A stretch of 64,000 nt of DNA from Streptomyces griseoviridis. GTDB taxonomy: Bacteria; Actinomycetota; Actinomycetes; Streptomycetales; Streptomycetaceae. The notes below the pieces were generated by a model. The model was given only the letters and a program-made list of their open reading frames with translations. It made no database searches and was not told the origin of the DNA. Of this stretch, positions 27,501 to 34,643 are shown one piece after another. The translations under genes and the position numbers were made by a program. The DNA lies in the NCBI GenBank assembly GCA_014649155.1, contig BMSM01000007.1:1-64000 (forward strand), given 5' to 3'. The stretch's first letter is position 1. Each line of letters begins with the position of its first letter.

Positions 27501-27865
27501 GCCCGGTTCAGTTCGGTGATGTCGAACAGGCGCCGGTCGAGCTTGCCGCCGGCCACCATGCGGGCGGCGTCGGCGGGGATGACGAGGGTGTGGCCGCCGG
27601 ACCGGCGGACCTGTACGGGTATGTGCTCGCGGCCCTTGGCGGGCTCGACCCCGGTGACCCGGCCCCGGGCGTCGACGAGGACCCGGTCCCCGGTGATCAG
27701 GGTGATGCGGTGGGTGGCGGAGAGAGCACCGCCCGGGCGGTCGGCGGTGGTCCCGGCCGCGGCGGCCGGGGTGGTGAGTCCGGCGGCGAGGGCGACGGCC
27801 GCCGCCGCGGCGACCGCGGCGACGCGTCCCTTCCCCGCCGGGCCAGTGTTCGTTCGTCTGCGCAA
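24527..27865 (-). CDS. Secreted S8 subtilisin-like serine protease, large multidomain
   Basis: The product is 1112 aa from a TTG start at 27865 (TTG CGC AGA CGA), chosen because GGGGGAA precedes it and a twin-basic n-region then leads into an Ala-rich signal peptide ending near AAAAG. A propeptide-like region (about 45-205) precedes the peptidase S8 domain. The catalytic triad is D232 (AVLDTGID), H264 (GHGTH) and S443 (GTSMATPH), with N360 (AAGNEG) for the oxyanion hole. The C-terminal ~650 residues are beta-sandwich domains typical of large Streptomyces subtilases. It likely works in extracellular protein degradation. The 27866-28226 leader holds a 24-bp repeat array and no other gene. Confidence 0.95.
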   Translation of the reverse strand: MRRRTNTGPAGKGRVAAVAAAAAVALAAGLTTPAAAAGTTADRPGGALSATHRITLITGDRVLVDARGRVTGVEPAKGREHIPVQVRRSGGHTLVIPADAARMVAGGKLDRRLFDITELNRATTRKAQRSGLKVIVGYKGAPAATKSDVRAAGTLRRSLTSLNADAVQTPHRDTPDLWKAVTDGGKTASGIAHVWLDGVRKASLDKSVSQIGAPQAWAAGYDGKGVKIAVLDTGIDATHPDLKDQVVAAKNFSVSPDATDKFGHGTHVASIAAGTGAKAGGKYKGVAPGAQLLNGKVLSDDGYGDDSGILAGMEWAAAQGADIVNLSLGGGDTPEVDPLEAEVNKLSAEKGILFAIAAGNEGEYGDRSIGSPGSAAAALTVGAVDDKDALASFSSTGPGLDGQIKPDVTAPGVDITAASAKGSVIAQEEGENPAGYVTISGTSMATPHVAGAAALLKQQHPEWTYAELKGALTASAKGGAYTPFQQGAGRIQVDKAIAQTVVADPVSLDFGTQQWPHTDDQPVAKRLTYRNLGTEDVTLKLSASALDPKGKAAPAGFFTLDADTVTVPAGGTASVGLTADTRLGGTVDGAYSAYVTATGGGQTVRTAAAVQREVESYDVTLKVIGRDGKPSANYSADLAGVSGLAADEWYAPYEADGTVTVRVPKGGYILNSGIFVSADPMVDKGTDWLAQPKLSITKNTTVTLDARTAKPVDITVPDKGAKPSLASADFYVETADSGYGFGWFLDGFAKFRTRHLGPQVTDGSLSQQWDGHWLKGSTEQYDTVAGGAVKQLATGYTRHYKASELATVKVAMGASAKGKKGEITALGWLPNSSGGSSGGSLQTLPGTRTLHLSTASGVRWDTQFTQYGGVDEEGYPLADAFYLVGTGQAFKAGKSYSAKVNTGVFAPRVTSDYGLYRDGNAIGGMIPLFSDGAGHAGSSDFSSVATTLYRNGTKVGSNKDPLFGDEEFKVPSGEAEYKLTTSVKRSAKVAAASSRIDASWTFRSKKTSAYTMLPASSARFGAAVSLDSTVKAGQKATFPVTVEGAAKGSNLKSLTVWASYDTGKTWKKLTVTKGKVTTKNPAKGKGISLRAKIIDKKGNTSLITVFNAYHGK

Positions 27866-28098
27866 GGTTCCCCCTAGCGGATGTCCGGGCGGACCGCTCG
27901 GGCTCACCCGGCCGGGGGTGGTCTCGTACGCCTGTGCGCACCCCCCGGAGTCACGCAGTATGCCGGGGGGTGATCACCGTCTCAATGGAAGGCTCGGCGG
28001 ATGAGAGAAAGGTGAGAAAACCGCCGGGTGGTTGTTACCCGCCCGCCCGAAGTCCGTTACCGGACCGATGGGTTACCGGCGGCCACAGGGGTCACGCG

Positions 28099-28231
28099 AC
28101 TCACGACGGGCGGCGTCACGGGTGTCACGACGGGTGGCGTCACGGGTGTCACGACGGGTGGCGTCACGGGGGGCACGGAAGGACTCACGGGGGGCATGTG
28201 TGGCGTCACGGGTGTCACGGGCGGCGTCACG
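28099..28231. repeat. 24-bp tandem repeat at the end of the ABC ATPase gene
   Basis: Units of 24 bp (TGTCACGACGGGTGGCGTCACGGG type) begin at 28099, 28123 and 28147; degenerate copies continue to 28231. The last partial unit contains the stop codon of the ABC ATPase gene (28229-28227). On the other side lies the subtilase leader. Confidence 0.9.
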
Positions 28232-28910
28232 CCGACGCGTTCTCCCGGATGGTGATCCTTCCCTTGCGGATGGTCGCCAGGCGCGGTGCCTTCTTCGCGA
28301 TCGCGGAGTCGTGGGTGACCATGACGAAGGTCAGGCCCAGCTCCTTCCACATCCGCTCCAGCACCTCCATGATCTCGTCGCGCATCGACTCGTCGAGGTT
28401 GCCGGTGGGTTCGTCGGCGAGCAGCACCTTGGGCTGCTTCACCAGCGCGCGGGCGATGGCGACGCGCTGCTGCTGGCCGCCGGACATCTCGCCGGGCAGG
28501 TGCCCGAGCCGCTCGCCGAGCCCGACCGAGGCGAGCGCCTCGGCGGCCCGCTCGCGCCGCTCCTTCGTCTTGACCCCGAGCGGTACGAGGGCGGTCTCGA
28601 CGTTCTCCTGCGCGGTCAGCGTCGGGATGAGGTTGAAGGACTGGAAGACGATGCCGATGGTCTCGCTGCGCACCCGGGTCAGCCGGGCCTCGGAGAGCGT
28701 GGCCAGGTCGGTGCCGTCGAGGACGATCTCGCCCGAGGTGGGCCGGTCCAGCGCGCCGAGCATCTGGAGCAGGGTGGACTTGCCGCCGCCGGTGGGGCCC
28801 TGGATGACCAGCCGGTCGCCGTCGGGGATGGTCAGGTCGATGCCGTCGAGGGCGTTGACGGTGTCCTTGCCGCGCGTGTAGCGCTTGGTGACGCCTCTGA
28901 GTTCGTACAT
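28227..28910 (-). CDS. ABC transporter ATP-binding protein (MacB/LolD type)
   Basis: The 227-aa ATPase has Walker A QGPTGGGKST (about 37-46), Q-loop 'VFQSFNLIPTLTAQENV', signature LPGEMSGGQQQR near 140 and Walker B 'VLLADEPTGNLD'. It would drive the FtsX-type permease encoded upstream at 28999. MacB-type systems move lipoproteins, peptides or toxins by mechanotransmission rather than classical transport. The stop codon lies in a tandem repeat. Confidence 0.94.
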   Translation of the reverse strand: MYELRGVTKRYTRGKDTVNALDGIDLTIPDGDRLVIQGPTGGGKSTLLQMLGALDRPTSGEIVLDGTDLATLSEARLTRVRSETIGIVFQSFNLIPTLTAQENVETALVPLGVKTKERRERAAEALASVGLGERLGHLPGEMSGGQQQRVAIARALVKQPKVLLADEPTGNLDESMRDEIMEVLERMWKELGLTFVMVTHDSAIAKKAPRLATIRKGRITIRENASA

Positions 28911-28998
28911 GGTCCGACTCCTGGGGTTGCGTAAGGGGGAGGGGCCCGCCGCCCGGGAGGTGGGGCGGGCAGGCCCCGGTGCGGGGGAAGCGGCGGTG

Positions 28999-30489
28999 CT
29001 ACTCGACGCGGCGCAGGGCGTCCGCCGGGCGCAGCCGGGAGGCGCGCCAGCCGCCGAAGCCGCCCGCGATCAGTCCGCCGGCCACGGCGAGCACGACGGC
29101 GAGGGCGATGGTGGTGAGGCTGACCGGCGCGGTCAGGGCGACCTCCAGCGTCCGGGACGCGGTCTGCCGGCCCATGCCGCCGCCGGGACCGCCGCCCATG
29201 CCGCCGGGTCCGCCGCCCGAACCGCTCGCGGCGGCGCCGAGTTCGGCCTGCAGGCTGGGGCTGACCGCGGTGACCGCGTAGGCGCCCGCCAGGCCGAGCG
29301 CGATGCCGAGGACGCCGCCGACCAGGCCGTTGACGACGGCCTCGCCGACGACCTGCCGGGTGACCCGGCCGGACTTCCAGCCGAGCGCCTTCAGGGTGCC
29401 GAACTCGCGCACCCGGCGGGAGACGGCCGAGGAGGTGAGCAGGCCGGCGACGAGGAACGCGGCGATCAGCACCAGGATCGAGAGCCACGTGCCGACGCTG
29501 GTGGCCAGCGAGGAGGCGGTGGACAGCGAGCCGGACACGGTGTCGGCGAGGTCGGCGGAGGTGGTGACCGTGGTCCCCGAGATGTTCTTCTGGATGGCCG
29601 ACTTGACGCTGTCGATCTTCTGGGAGTCGGCGGCCTGGACGTAGATGGTGGTGACCTTGTTCTTCACGTCACCGAGCGTCTGGGCCCGCGCCAGCGGTAT
29701 GTAGAGGTTGGCCGCCGCGTCGCCGCTGTCGGCGGTGGCGATGCCGATGACCGTGAACTCGGTGTCCGAGATGGTGACCGTGGAGCCGGTCTTCAGCTCC
29801 TTCTCCTTGGCGTACGCCGAGTCGACGACGGCGACCTTCGCGTTCGTCTCGGACGTCTTGAAGGTGCGGCCGCTGGTGATCTTTGAGGAGGTCAGCGGGC
29901 CGAGGCCGGTCTTGGTGACGTCGGTGCCGTAGACGGAGTAGCTGTTGACGTCGAAGTTCGCGCCGCCGCCCTGTACTTCGCCGCCCTGGCCGCCGGTGCC
30001 GCCGCTCGGGGCGCCGCCCTGGCCCTGACCCTGGGTCTGGCCGCCGCCGCCCTGCTGGAACTGACCGCGCGTGAACTGGCCGCTGACCTTCATGACCTGG
30101 AGGCTGAGGCCGCCCACCGCGTCGGCGACGCCGCTCTGGTCGGCGACCTTGCCGACGGTGGAGCTCGCGAGCGTCTGGAAGCCCTGCACCATCACGCGGT
30201 CGCTGGACTGCTCCTCGTCGGAGTCGCCGTCCTGCGCGTCGAACTGGAACCGCGGGCGCTCGCCCTGGCCGCCCTCGCCGTCACCCGCCGCGGCGGCGGC
30301 CTTGGTGACGGTCATGTCGGTGCCGAGCCCGTACAGCGACTCCAGCACCTTGTCCTGCGCCTTGCTCATGCCCGAGGACACGGAGTTGACCACGATGACC
30401 AGCGCGATGCCCAGCGCGAGTCCGGAGGCGACGACGAGGGCCGCCTTTCTGCGGCGGCGCAGTTCGCGCCTCAGGTAGGTGAAGAACAT
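28999..30489 (-). CDS. FtsX/MacB-type ABC permease with low-complexity extracellular insert
   Basis: The 496-aa product has a first helix at about 17-38, a large MacB periplasmic-core-like extracytoplasmic domain (about 40-325), and three C-terminal helices with the FtsX motif 'REFGTLKALGWKSGRVTRQVVGEA'. The extracytoplasmic domain contains an unusual Gly/Gln-rich run (about 140-175, GGGGQTQGQGQGGAPSGGTGGQ), and a second Gly/Met-rich run lies between the last helices (GGGPGGMGGGPGGGMG). It is in an operon with the ATPase, 88 bp upstream of it. Confidence 0.93.
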   Translation of the reverse strand: MFFTYLRRELRRRRKAALVVASGLALGIALVIVVNSVSSGMSKAQDKVLESLYGLGTDMTVTKAAAAAGDGEGGQGERPRFQFDAQDGDSDEEQSSDRVMVQGFQTLASSTVGKVADQSGVADAVGGLSLQVMKVSGQFTRGQFQQGGGGQTQGQGQGGAPSGGTGGQGGEVQGGGANFDVNSYSVYGTDVTKTGLGPLTSSKITSGRTFKTSETNAKVAVVDSAYAKEKELKTGSTVTISDTEFTVIGIATADSGDAAANLYIPLARAQTLGDVKNKVTTIYVQAADSQKIDSVKSAIQKNISGTTVTTSADLADTVSGSLSTASSLATSVGTWLSILVLIAAFLVAGLLTSSAVSRRVREFGTLKALGWKSGRVTRQVVGEAVVNGLVGGVLGIALGLAGAYAVTAVSPSLQAELGAAASGSGGGPGGMGGGPGGGMGRQTASRTLEVALTAPVSLTTIALAVVLAVAGGLIAGGFGGWRASRLRPADALRRVE

Positions 30490-30598
30490 GGCCGCAAAGT
30501 AGGGACGGCGCGTGATCGCGGCATAAGGCCCGGATAAGAGGACGATGAGAAGGCTGGGTGTTGCCGACGCGTGATGAAGCCGGCGGGGTGAAAGCGGA

Positions 30599-30630
30599 AC
30601 CGCCGCCCGCCCCTGAGGGCGAGCGGCGGT
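30599..30630 (-). terminator. Terminator of the L,D-transpeptidase gene
   Basis: A 14-bp stem (30599-30612 with 30617-30630, one mismatch) closes a 4-base loop just past the stop of the minus-strand gene. Confidence 0.75.
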
Positions 30631-30658
30631 CGGGTGCGCGGCGGGAGCCGGCGGAGCG

Positions 30659-31906
30659 TCAGACGGCCGAACCGGCCTTCCACTCCGACCAGTTCATGTT
30701 CCAGCCGTTGAGGCCGTTGTCCGGGGCGATGGTCTTGTCGCCGGTGTTCTGGACGACGACCACGTCACCGATGAGGGAGTGCTCGTACAGCCAGGCCGCC
30801 GGGGTGTTCGGGTCGTTGGCGCCCTTGGTGTCGGACAGGCCCACGCAGCCGTGGCTGGTGTTCTGGCTGCCGAAGATGGACTTCGCGCCCCAGTAGTTGC
30901 CGTGGATGAACGTCCCGGAGGTGCTCAGCCGCATGGCGTGGGGGACGTCCTTGATGTCGTACTCGCCCTTGCCGTCGTCGTCGGTGAAGCCGACCGTCGA
31001 GCCGTCCATCCGGGTCTCCTTGTACTTCTCGGAGATCACCATCTGGCCCTCGTAGGTCTTGTTCTCCGGGGAGCCGGCCGAGATCGGGATGGTCTTGACG
31101 GTCTTGCCGTCCTGCGTGACCTTCATCTGCTTGGTCTGCGCGTCGACGTAGGAGACCTGGTTGCGGCCGATCTTGAAGGTGACCGTCTTCTGCTGGACGC
31201 CGTAGACGCCGTCCGCGCCCTGCACGCCGTCGAGGGCGAGCTTCAGGGTGACGGTGGAGCCTTCCTTCCAGTAGTCCTCGGGGCGGCAGTCCATGCGGTT
31301 GGCGTTGAACCAGTGACAGGCGACCTCCTGGCCGCCGTCGGTGCTGACCGTGATGCCCTTCTGGACGGCGGCCTTGTCGGTGATCGCCTTGTCGAAGTTG
31401 ATCGACACCGGCATCCCGACGCCGACCGTGGAGCCGTCGTCCGGCGTGAAGGTGCCGATGAAGCTGTTGTCGGGGGAGACGGTCGTGAACGACGCGTTCT
31501 CGTGCGCGGCACGGCCCGCGGAGTCCTGGGCGGTCGCCGTCACCTTGTAGGTGGTGGCCCGCTCCAGCTGCGCGCTGGGCTTCCAGCTCGTCCTGTCGGC
31601 GGATATCTCCCCGCTGACCTCGGTGCCGTCCGAGGTGGTCATCTTCACGTCCGTGAGGGTGCCCTTGGCCACCGAGACGGTCGCGGAGTTGTTGATGGAG
31701 GCGTTCGAGGAGCCGTCCTTCGGCGTGATCTTGATCTGGGCCTCGGAGGTCTTCTCGGCCGCCGCCTTGTCGACCTGCGCCTGCGAGGACCCGCCCCCGC
31801 CGCCGGAGGCGTCGTCGTCACCGCCGGAGCAGGCCGAGAGCACCAGCACCCCGCCGAGCAGGGCGGACGCGGCCGCGAGGCCCTTGCGCCGCCTACTGTT
31901 CGTCAT
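30659..31906 (-). CDS. Lipoprotein L,D-transpeptidase (YkuD, Ig-like domains)
   Basis: The product is 415 aa from ATG 31906, preceded by GGAGAA; upstream in-frame ATGs at 31921 and 31939 have weaker sites. The signal peptide ends in lipobox LSAC (C26), followed by an Asp/Gly/Ser-rich linker. Two bacterial Ig-like domains (about 60-260) precede the YkuD catalytic domain with SHGCVGLSD (H352, C354), as in mycobacterial LdtMt2. It forms 3-3 peptidoglycan cross-links at the cell surface. Confidence 0.95.
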   Translation of the reverse strand: MTNSRRRKGLAAASALLGGVLVLSACSGGDDDASGGGGGSSQAQVDKAAAEKTSEAQIKITPKDGSSNASINNSATVSVAKGTLTDVKMTTSDGTEVSGEISADRTSWKPSAQLERATTYKVTATAQDSAGRAAHENASFTTVSPDNSFIGTFTPDDGSTVGVGMPVSINFDKAITDKAAVQKGITVSTDGGQEVACHWFNANRMDCRPEDYWKEGSTVTLKLALDGVQGADGVYGVQQKTVTFKIGRNQVSYVDAQTKQMKVTQDGKTVKTIPISAGSPENKTYEGQMVISEKYKETRMDGSTVGFTDDDGKGEYDIKDVPHAMRLSTSGTFIHGNYWGAKSIFGSQNTSHGCVGLSDTKGANDPNTPAAWLYEHSLIGDVVVVQNTGDKTIAPDNGLNGWNMNWSEWKAGSAV

Positions 31907-32079
31907 CACACGCTTCTCCATTGCTACCGATCCCGTCAACCCCGAGATTCCCCGTCAACCTGTTCAACGCTACGACCGGTTCGTCCCGTTCCACATGGCC
32001 CCCAGGTGTGGGCCACACCACGTCCGGCGGGGCGCGGGGCCCTGCCGGTGTCGGCCGGTGCGCCGGGTGAGACGACGGA

Positions 32080-32107
32080 ACCCCGGACGGCGGTTGCCGT
32101 CCGGGGT
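32080..32107 (-). terminator. Terminator of the acidic protein gene
   Basis: A perfect 12-bp stem (32080-32091 with 32096-32107) with GGTT loop lies 20 bases past the stop of the minus-strand gene at 32128. Confidence 0.75.
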
Positions 32108-32127
32108 CACGGTTTCCCCAAAGAGCG

Positions 32128-32547
32128 TCAGCCGACCGTCATTTCCGCGCCGTCCTCGTCGACCCGCCGGTCCGGTCCGTGTGGTCCGTGGCGTCCGTGC
32201 GGTCCGTCGTACGCGTCGTCCAGGTCGCCATCATCCTCATCATCCTCGTCAAGACCCCAGTCGGGCGAATCGGGGTCGTACGCGATCCGCTCGCCGCTCC
32301 AGGTGGCCTGCTGGAGTCCGACCCCCGGCACCTCGCTGACCAGGTCGAACGGGTCGACCAGATGGGCCAGGGCCTCCGCGGTGTCCTCGGTCACAGCGCC
32401 CCGGGCGCCGGTGCGCTCCGCCTCCGGCAGGCCGGGGTCCTCGGCGATCCGCCGCAGCGCGGCCCGGGTGATCGCCTCGGCGTCCTCGACCTCCAGGACG
32501 AGTTCGGCTCGAATCCGTACATAGCGTGATGCGTCCGCAGTGCTCAT
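32128..32547 (-). CDS. Hypothetical acidic protein
   Basis: The 139-aa soluble protein has an N-terminal alpha/beta part (about 1-90, 'MSTADASRYVRIRAELVLEVEDAEAITRAALRRIAEDP') and a very acidic C-terminus (DEDDEDDGDLDDAYDG) followed by a His/Gly-rich end. I recognise no domain. The start is divergent from the sortase substrate gene, and the shared region holds an 11-bp-period direct repeat. Confidence 0.75.
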   Translation of the reverse strand: MSTADASRYVRIRAELVLEVEDAEAITRAALRRIAEDPGLPEAERTGARGAVTEDTAEALAHLVDPFDLVSEVPGVGLQQATWSGERIAYDPDSPDWGLDEDDEDDGDLDDAYDGPHGRHGPHGPDRRVDEDGAEMTVG

Positions 32548-32574
32548 GCCCGGAGCGTAAGGCCGCCGGCTCCC

Positions 32575-32609
32575 GTGACTTTCCCGTGACCCGCGCCTTT
32601 CACTAACAT
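32575..32609 (+). promoter_or_regulatory. OmpR-type direct repeat and -10 upstream of the sortase substrate
   Basis: CCCGTGACTTT CCCGTGACCCG gives two half sites GTGAC (32575-32579 and 32586-32590) at an 11-bp period. It fits the AfsQ1 consensus GTnAC-n6-GTnAC. TAACAT at 32604-32609 could be the -10, placing the repeat over the -35. The binding protein is not established. Confidence 0.5.
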
Positions 32610-32656
32610 CGCCCCACACGGCCAATTCACCAGCGCCACAAGGGGATCGATATTCA

Positions 32657-32962
32657 GTGTCATCCGCTCGCCGTTCGTTGCTGACCGCCGCCGCAGCCGG
32701 CGGCCTGCTGTGCGCCCTGTGGTTCGTGCCGTCGGCCAACGCGACCTCGCAGAGCCCGGCCGAGAGCACCCCCGCGCCCTCCGCGTCCCCGCAGGTCACA
32801 CAGCAGGCGAGAGTCGCGGAGCCGCAGGCCGTGCCGGACACCCGGCTGGCCGACACCGGCAGTTTCGACAGCACGCCGTACGTCGTCGGCGGCACGGCCC
32901 TGCTGGGGCTGGGCGCCGGCTTCGTGGTGTACTCCGTGCGCCGCGAACGCCTCGGTTTCTGA
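32657..32962 (+). CDS. Small surface protein with LAxTG sorting signal (sortase E substrate)
   Basis: The 101-aa product has a signal peptide (about 1-29, ending SANA), a Ser/Pro/Ala/Gln-rich spacer, then LADTG at 64-68, a hydrophobic helix (about 74-92) and the basic tail RRERLGF. Class E sortases of Streptomyces recognise LAxTG, so this small protein is probably linked to peptidoglycan. It is too short to hold a folded domain and may be a cell-wall linker or spacer protein. The start is GTG at 32657. Confidence 0.85.
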   Translation: MSSARRSLLTAAAAGGLLCALWFVPSANATSQSPAESTPAPSASPQVTQQARVAEPQAVPDTRLADTGSFDSTPYVVGGTALLGLGAGFVVYSVRRERLGF

Positions 32963-33087
32963 GGAACCCGGGCGAATCCCGGGGAGATTCTGAGGGTTTC
33001 TCAAACCTTTGGAACTCCTTGACTTTTCTTTGACGCGGGGCGCCGCCGGGGGGCTCGCGCAAGGGCTTCCCCGATGACCGGGAGGAC

Positions 33088-33672
33088 GTGTTGACCGGGA
33101 ACGGGCCGGCGCCGCCGCGGTGGCGCAAACCGTCGCCGCTGGGCTTCGGCGCGGCCGTGGACGCGGTGAGCAACGTGGCCGCGCCGCTGCTGGCGGGGTT
33201 CGCCGTCGCGGCCATCGGCGTGGTCGCCGCGGACAGCGACAAGTTCCGCTGGCCGGGGCCCGTGCTGCTGTTCCTGACCCTGGCGGCGCTGTCGTTCGTC
33301 ATGTGCGTGCAGTTCGGTTTCCACGCCCGCCGGCACCTCTACTCGTACGCCGACGTCACCGCCTGGTGGACCGAGGAGGAGGTCCGGGACCGCCACGAGC
33401 TGCTGCGCGAGGAACAGCACCACGACTTCGCGCTGTGGGAAGGCTGGCGCCGCAGGACCTACGCCGCCTACACGAGCGGCATGATCATGCTCTGGCTGGG
33501 GGTGTCCCTGGTCCTGGCGCCGCCCGCGCCGAGCGGCGCCCTCGACACCCCGTTCCGCTGGGCGGCGGCGGCCGTGGCGGCGGCTGCCGCGGTGGTCGAG
33601 GCGGTGTGGAGCGCGTATCCGTGGGCCGAGCGCCGGGTACGGCGTCGGCGGCTGCTGCGGGGAGGGCCATGA
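33088..33672 (+). CDS. Membrane protein of unknown function
   Basis: The 194-aa product has four predicted helices (about 33-48, 57-78, 130-148, 158-176) and an acidic cytoplasmic loop. The start is GTG 33088 or TTG 33091, both behind GGAGGA. Its stop overlaps the start of the Cys/His repeat gene (ATGA), so the two are co-translated. Confidence 0.8.
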   Translation: MLTGNGPAPPRWRKPSPLGFGAAVDAVSNVAAPLLAGFAVAAIGVVAADSDKFRWPGPVLLFLTLAALSFVMCVQFGFHARRHLYSYADVTAWWTEEEVRDRHELLREEQHHDFALWEGWRRRTYAAYTSGMIMLWLGVSLVLAPPAPSGALDTPFRWAAAAVAAAAAVVEAVWSAYPWAERRVRRRRLLRGGP

Positions 33673-34643
33673 CCGGCGGCGACGGGCGGGGCGGTGGCCC
33701 CCACGGTGATGAGCGCGGCGGTGACCTCCACGGTGGCGAGGGGGCCGGGGTGCCGGCCGCTGCTGCGGGGGCCTCACCCCCGCCGGGGCCCGCCTGTCCG
33801 GACTGTCACCACACGCGCGAGCACCTGGCGGGCTGTGCGCTGGCCGCGCTGCCGGTGCGGGACGCCGCCGCGCTCGGCCACGACGCGGCGCTGGAGTTCC
33901 TGCGCGCCCGCGCCGACGGGGACTACCCGCTGGCCCCACCCGCACCGGCCCCGCCGCTGCACAGGCTCCGGCCCCCGCCGACGGCCCCGGCCTGCCCCGC
34001 CTGCCACCACACCCACACCCACGCACCCGGCTGCCCCCTCACCCCCCTCCCCGTCGCCGACGCCGCCGCCCTCGGCCACGACACGGCACTCGCACAGGTA
34101 CGCGCACGGGACACCGGCTACGGCGCCCCACCGCCCCCGGCCCCGGCCTGCCCCGCCTGCCACCACACCCACACCCACGCACCCGGCTGCCCCCTCACCC
34201 CCCTCCCCGTCGCCGACGCCGCCGCCCTCGGCCACGGCGGCGAGGGGTTCGGCCCGCAACCCGGCAGCGCGCCGCCCCCGGCCGACGCCTGTCCCGCCTG
34301 TCACCACACCCGGCGGCATCAGCGGGGCTGCGTCCTGGAACCGCTGCCGGTGCGGGACGCCGCGGTGCTCGGGTACGACGCGGCGCTCGACCGCGTCCAC
34401 GCGCTGCGCGCCGCCCCGCCGGCCACGGGCGCGCCGCCGCCGGCGGACGCCTGCCCCGGCTGCCATCACACGCGGCGGCACGCACCCGGCTGCGAGCTGG
34501 CCGCGCTGACCGTGGCCGAGGCCGCCGTCCTCGGTCTCCGCGCCGCCCGCGACCTCCTCCGGGTGCGGGCCGCGGACGGCACCGGCACCCCGCCCCCGGC
34601 GCCCCGCGGCATCCGGGGATGGCTGCGCCGGCGCCGCCGTTAG
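33669..34643 (+). CDS. Five-repeat CPxCHHT protein of unknown function
   Basis: The 324-aa product has no signal peptide or membrane segment. Five copies of C-P-x-C-H-H-T-x2-H-x3-G-C start at about residues 43, 109, 161, 208 and 262 (first-cysteine positions). Each is followed by 'LxxLPVxDAAxLGxxAAL' and a Pro-rich linker; the first copy has a slightly different spacing. CxxCH also occurs in c-type haem sites, but a zinc knuckle (Cys-Cys-His-Cys) is more likely because the protein stays in the cytoplasm. Repeats 2 and 3 are identical over about 98 bp of DNA. It ends in a basic tail (WLRRRRR). Its start overlaps the upstream membrane protein gene. Confidence 0.8.
   Translation: MTGGDGRGGGPHGDERGGDLHGGEGAGVPAAAAGASPPPGPACPDCHHTREHLAGCALAALPVRDAAALGHDAALEFLRARADGDYPLAPPAPAPPLHRLRPPPTAPACPACHHTHTHAPGCPLTPLPVADAAALGHDTALAQVRARDTGYGAPPPPAPACPACHHTHTHAPGCPLTPLPVADAAALGHGGEGFGPQPGSAPPPADACPACHHTRRHQRGCVLEPLPVRDAAVLGYDAALDRVHALRAAPPATGAPPPADACPGCHHTRRHAPGCELAALTVAEAAVLGLRAARDLLRVRAADGTGTPPPAPRGIRGWLRRRRR
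33983..34236. repeat. 98-bp direct repeat inside the Cys/His repeat gene
   Basis: Bases 33983-34080 recur at 34139-34236, offset 156 bp, with no mismatch that I can find. The other repeats in the same gene have diverged, so this pair is recent or is being homogenised. Confidence 0.85.

Noticed and set aside
24464..27877. An 1137-codon plus-strand open frame opposite the subtilase
   Set aside because: Its translation is low-complexity Gly/Val/Arg/Leu with no domain, and it is a mirror of the well-supported protease gene.
33669..34643. Five CxxCH motifs read as a multihaem cytochrome c
   Set aside because: There is no signal peptide or anchor for export, which c-type haem attachment requires. 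Each motif is followed by a further conserved His and Cys at fixed spacing, which fits a metal knuckle better.
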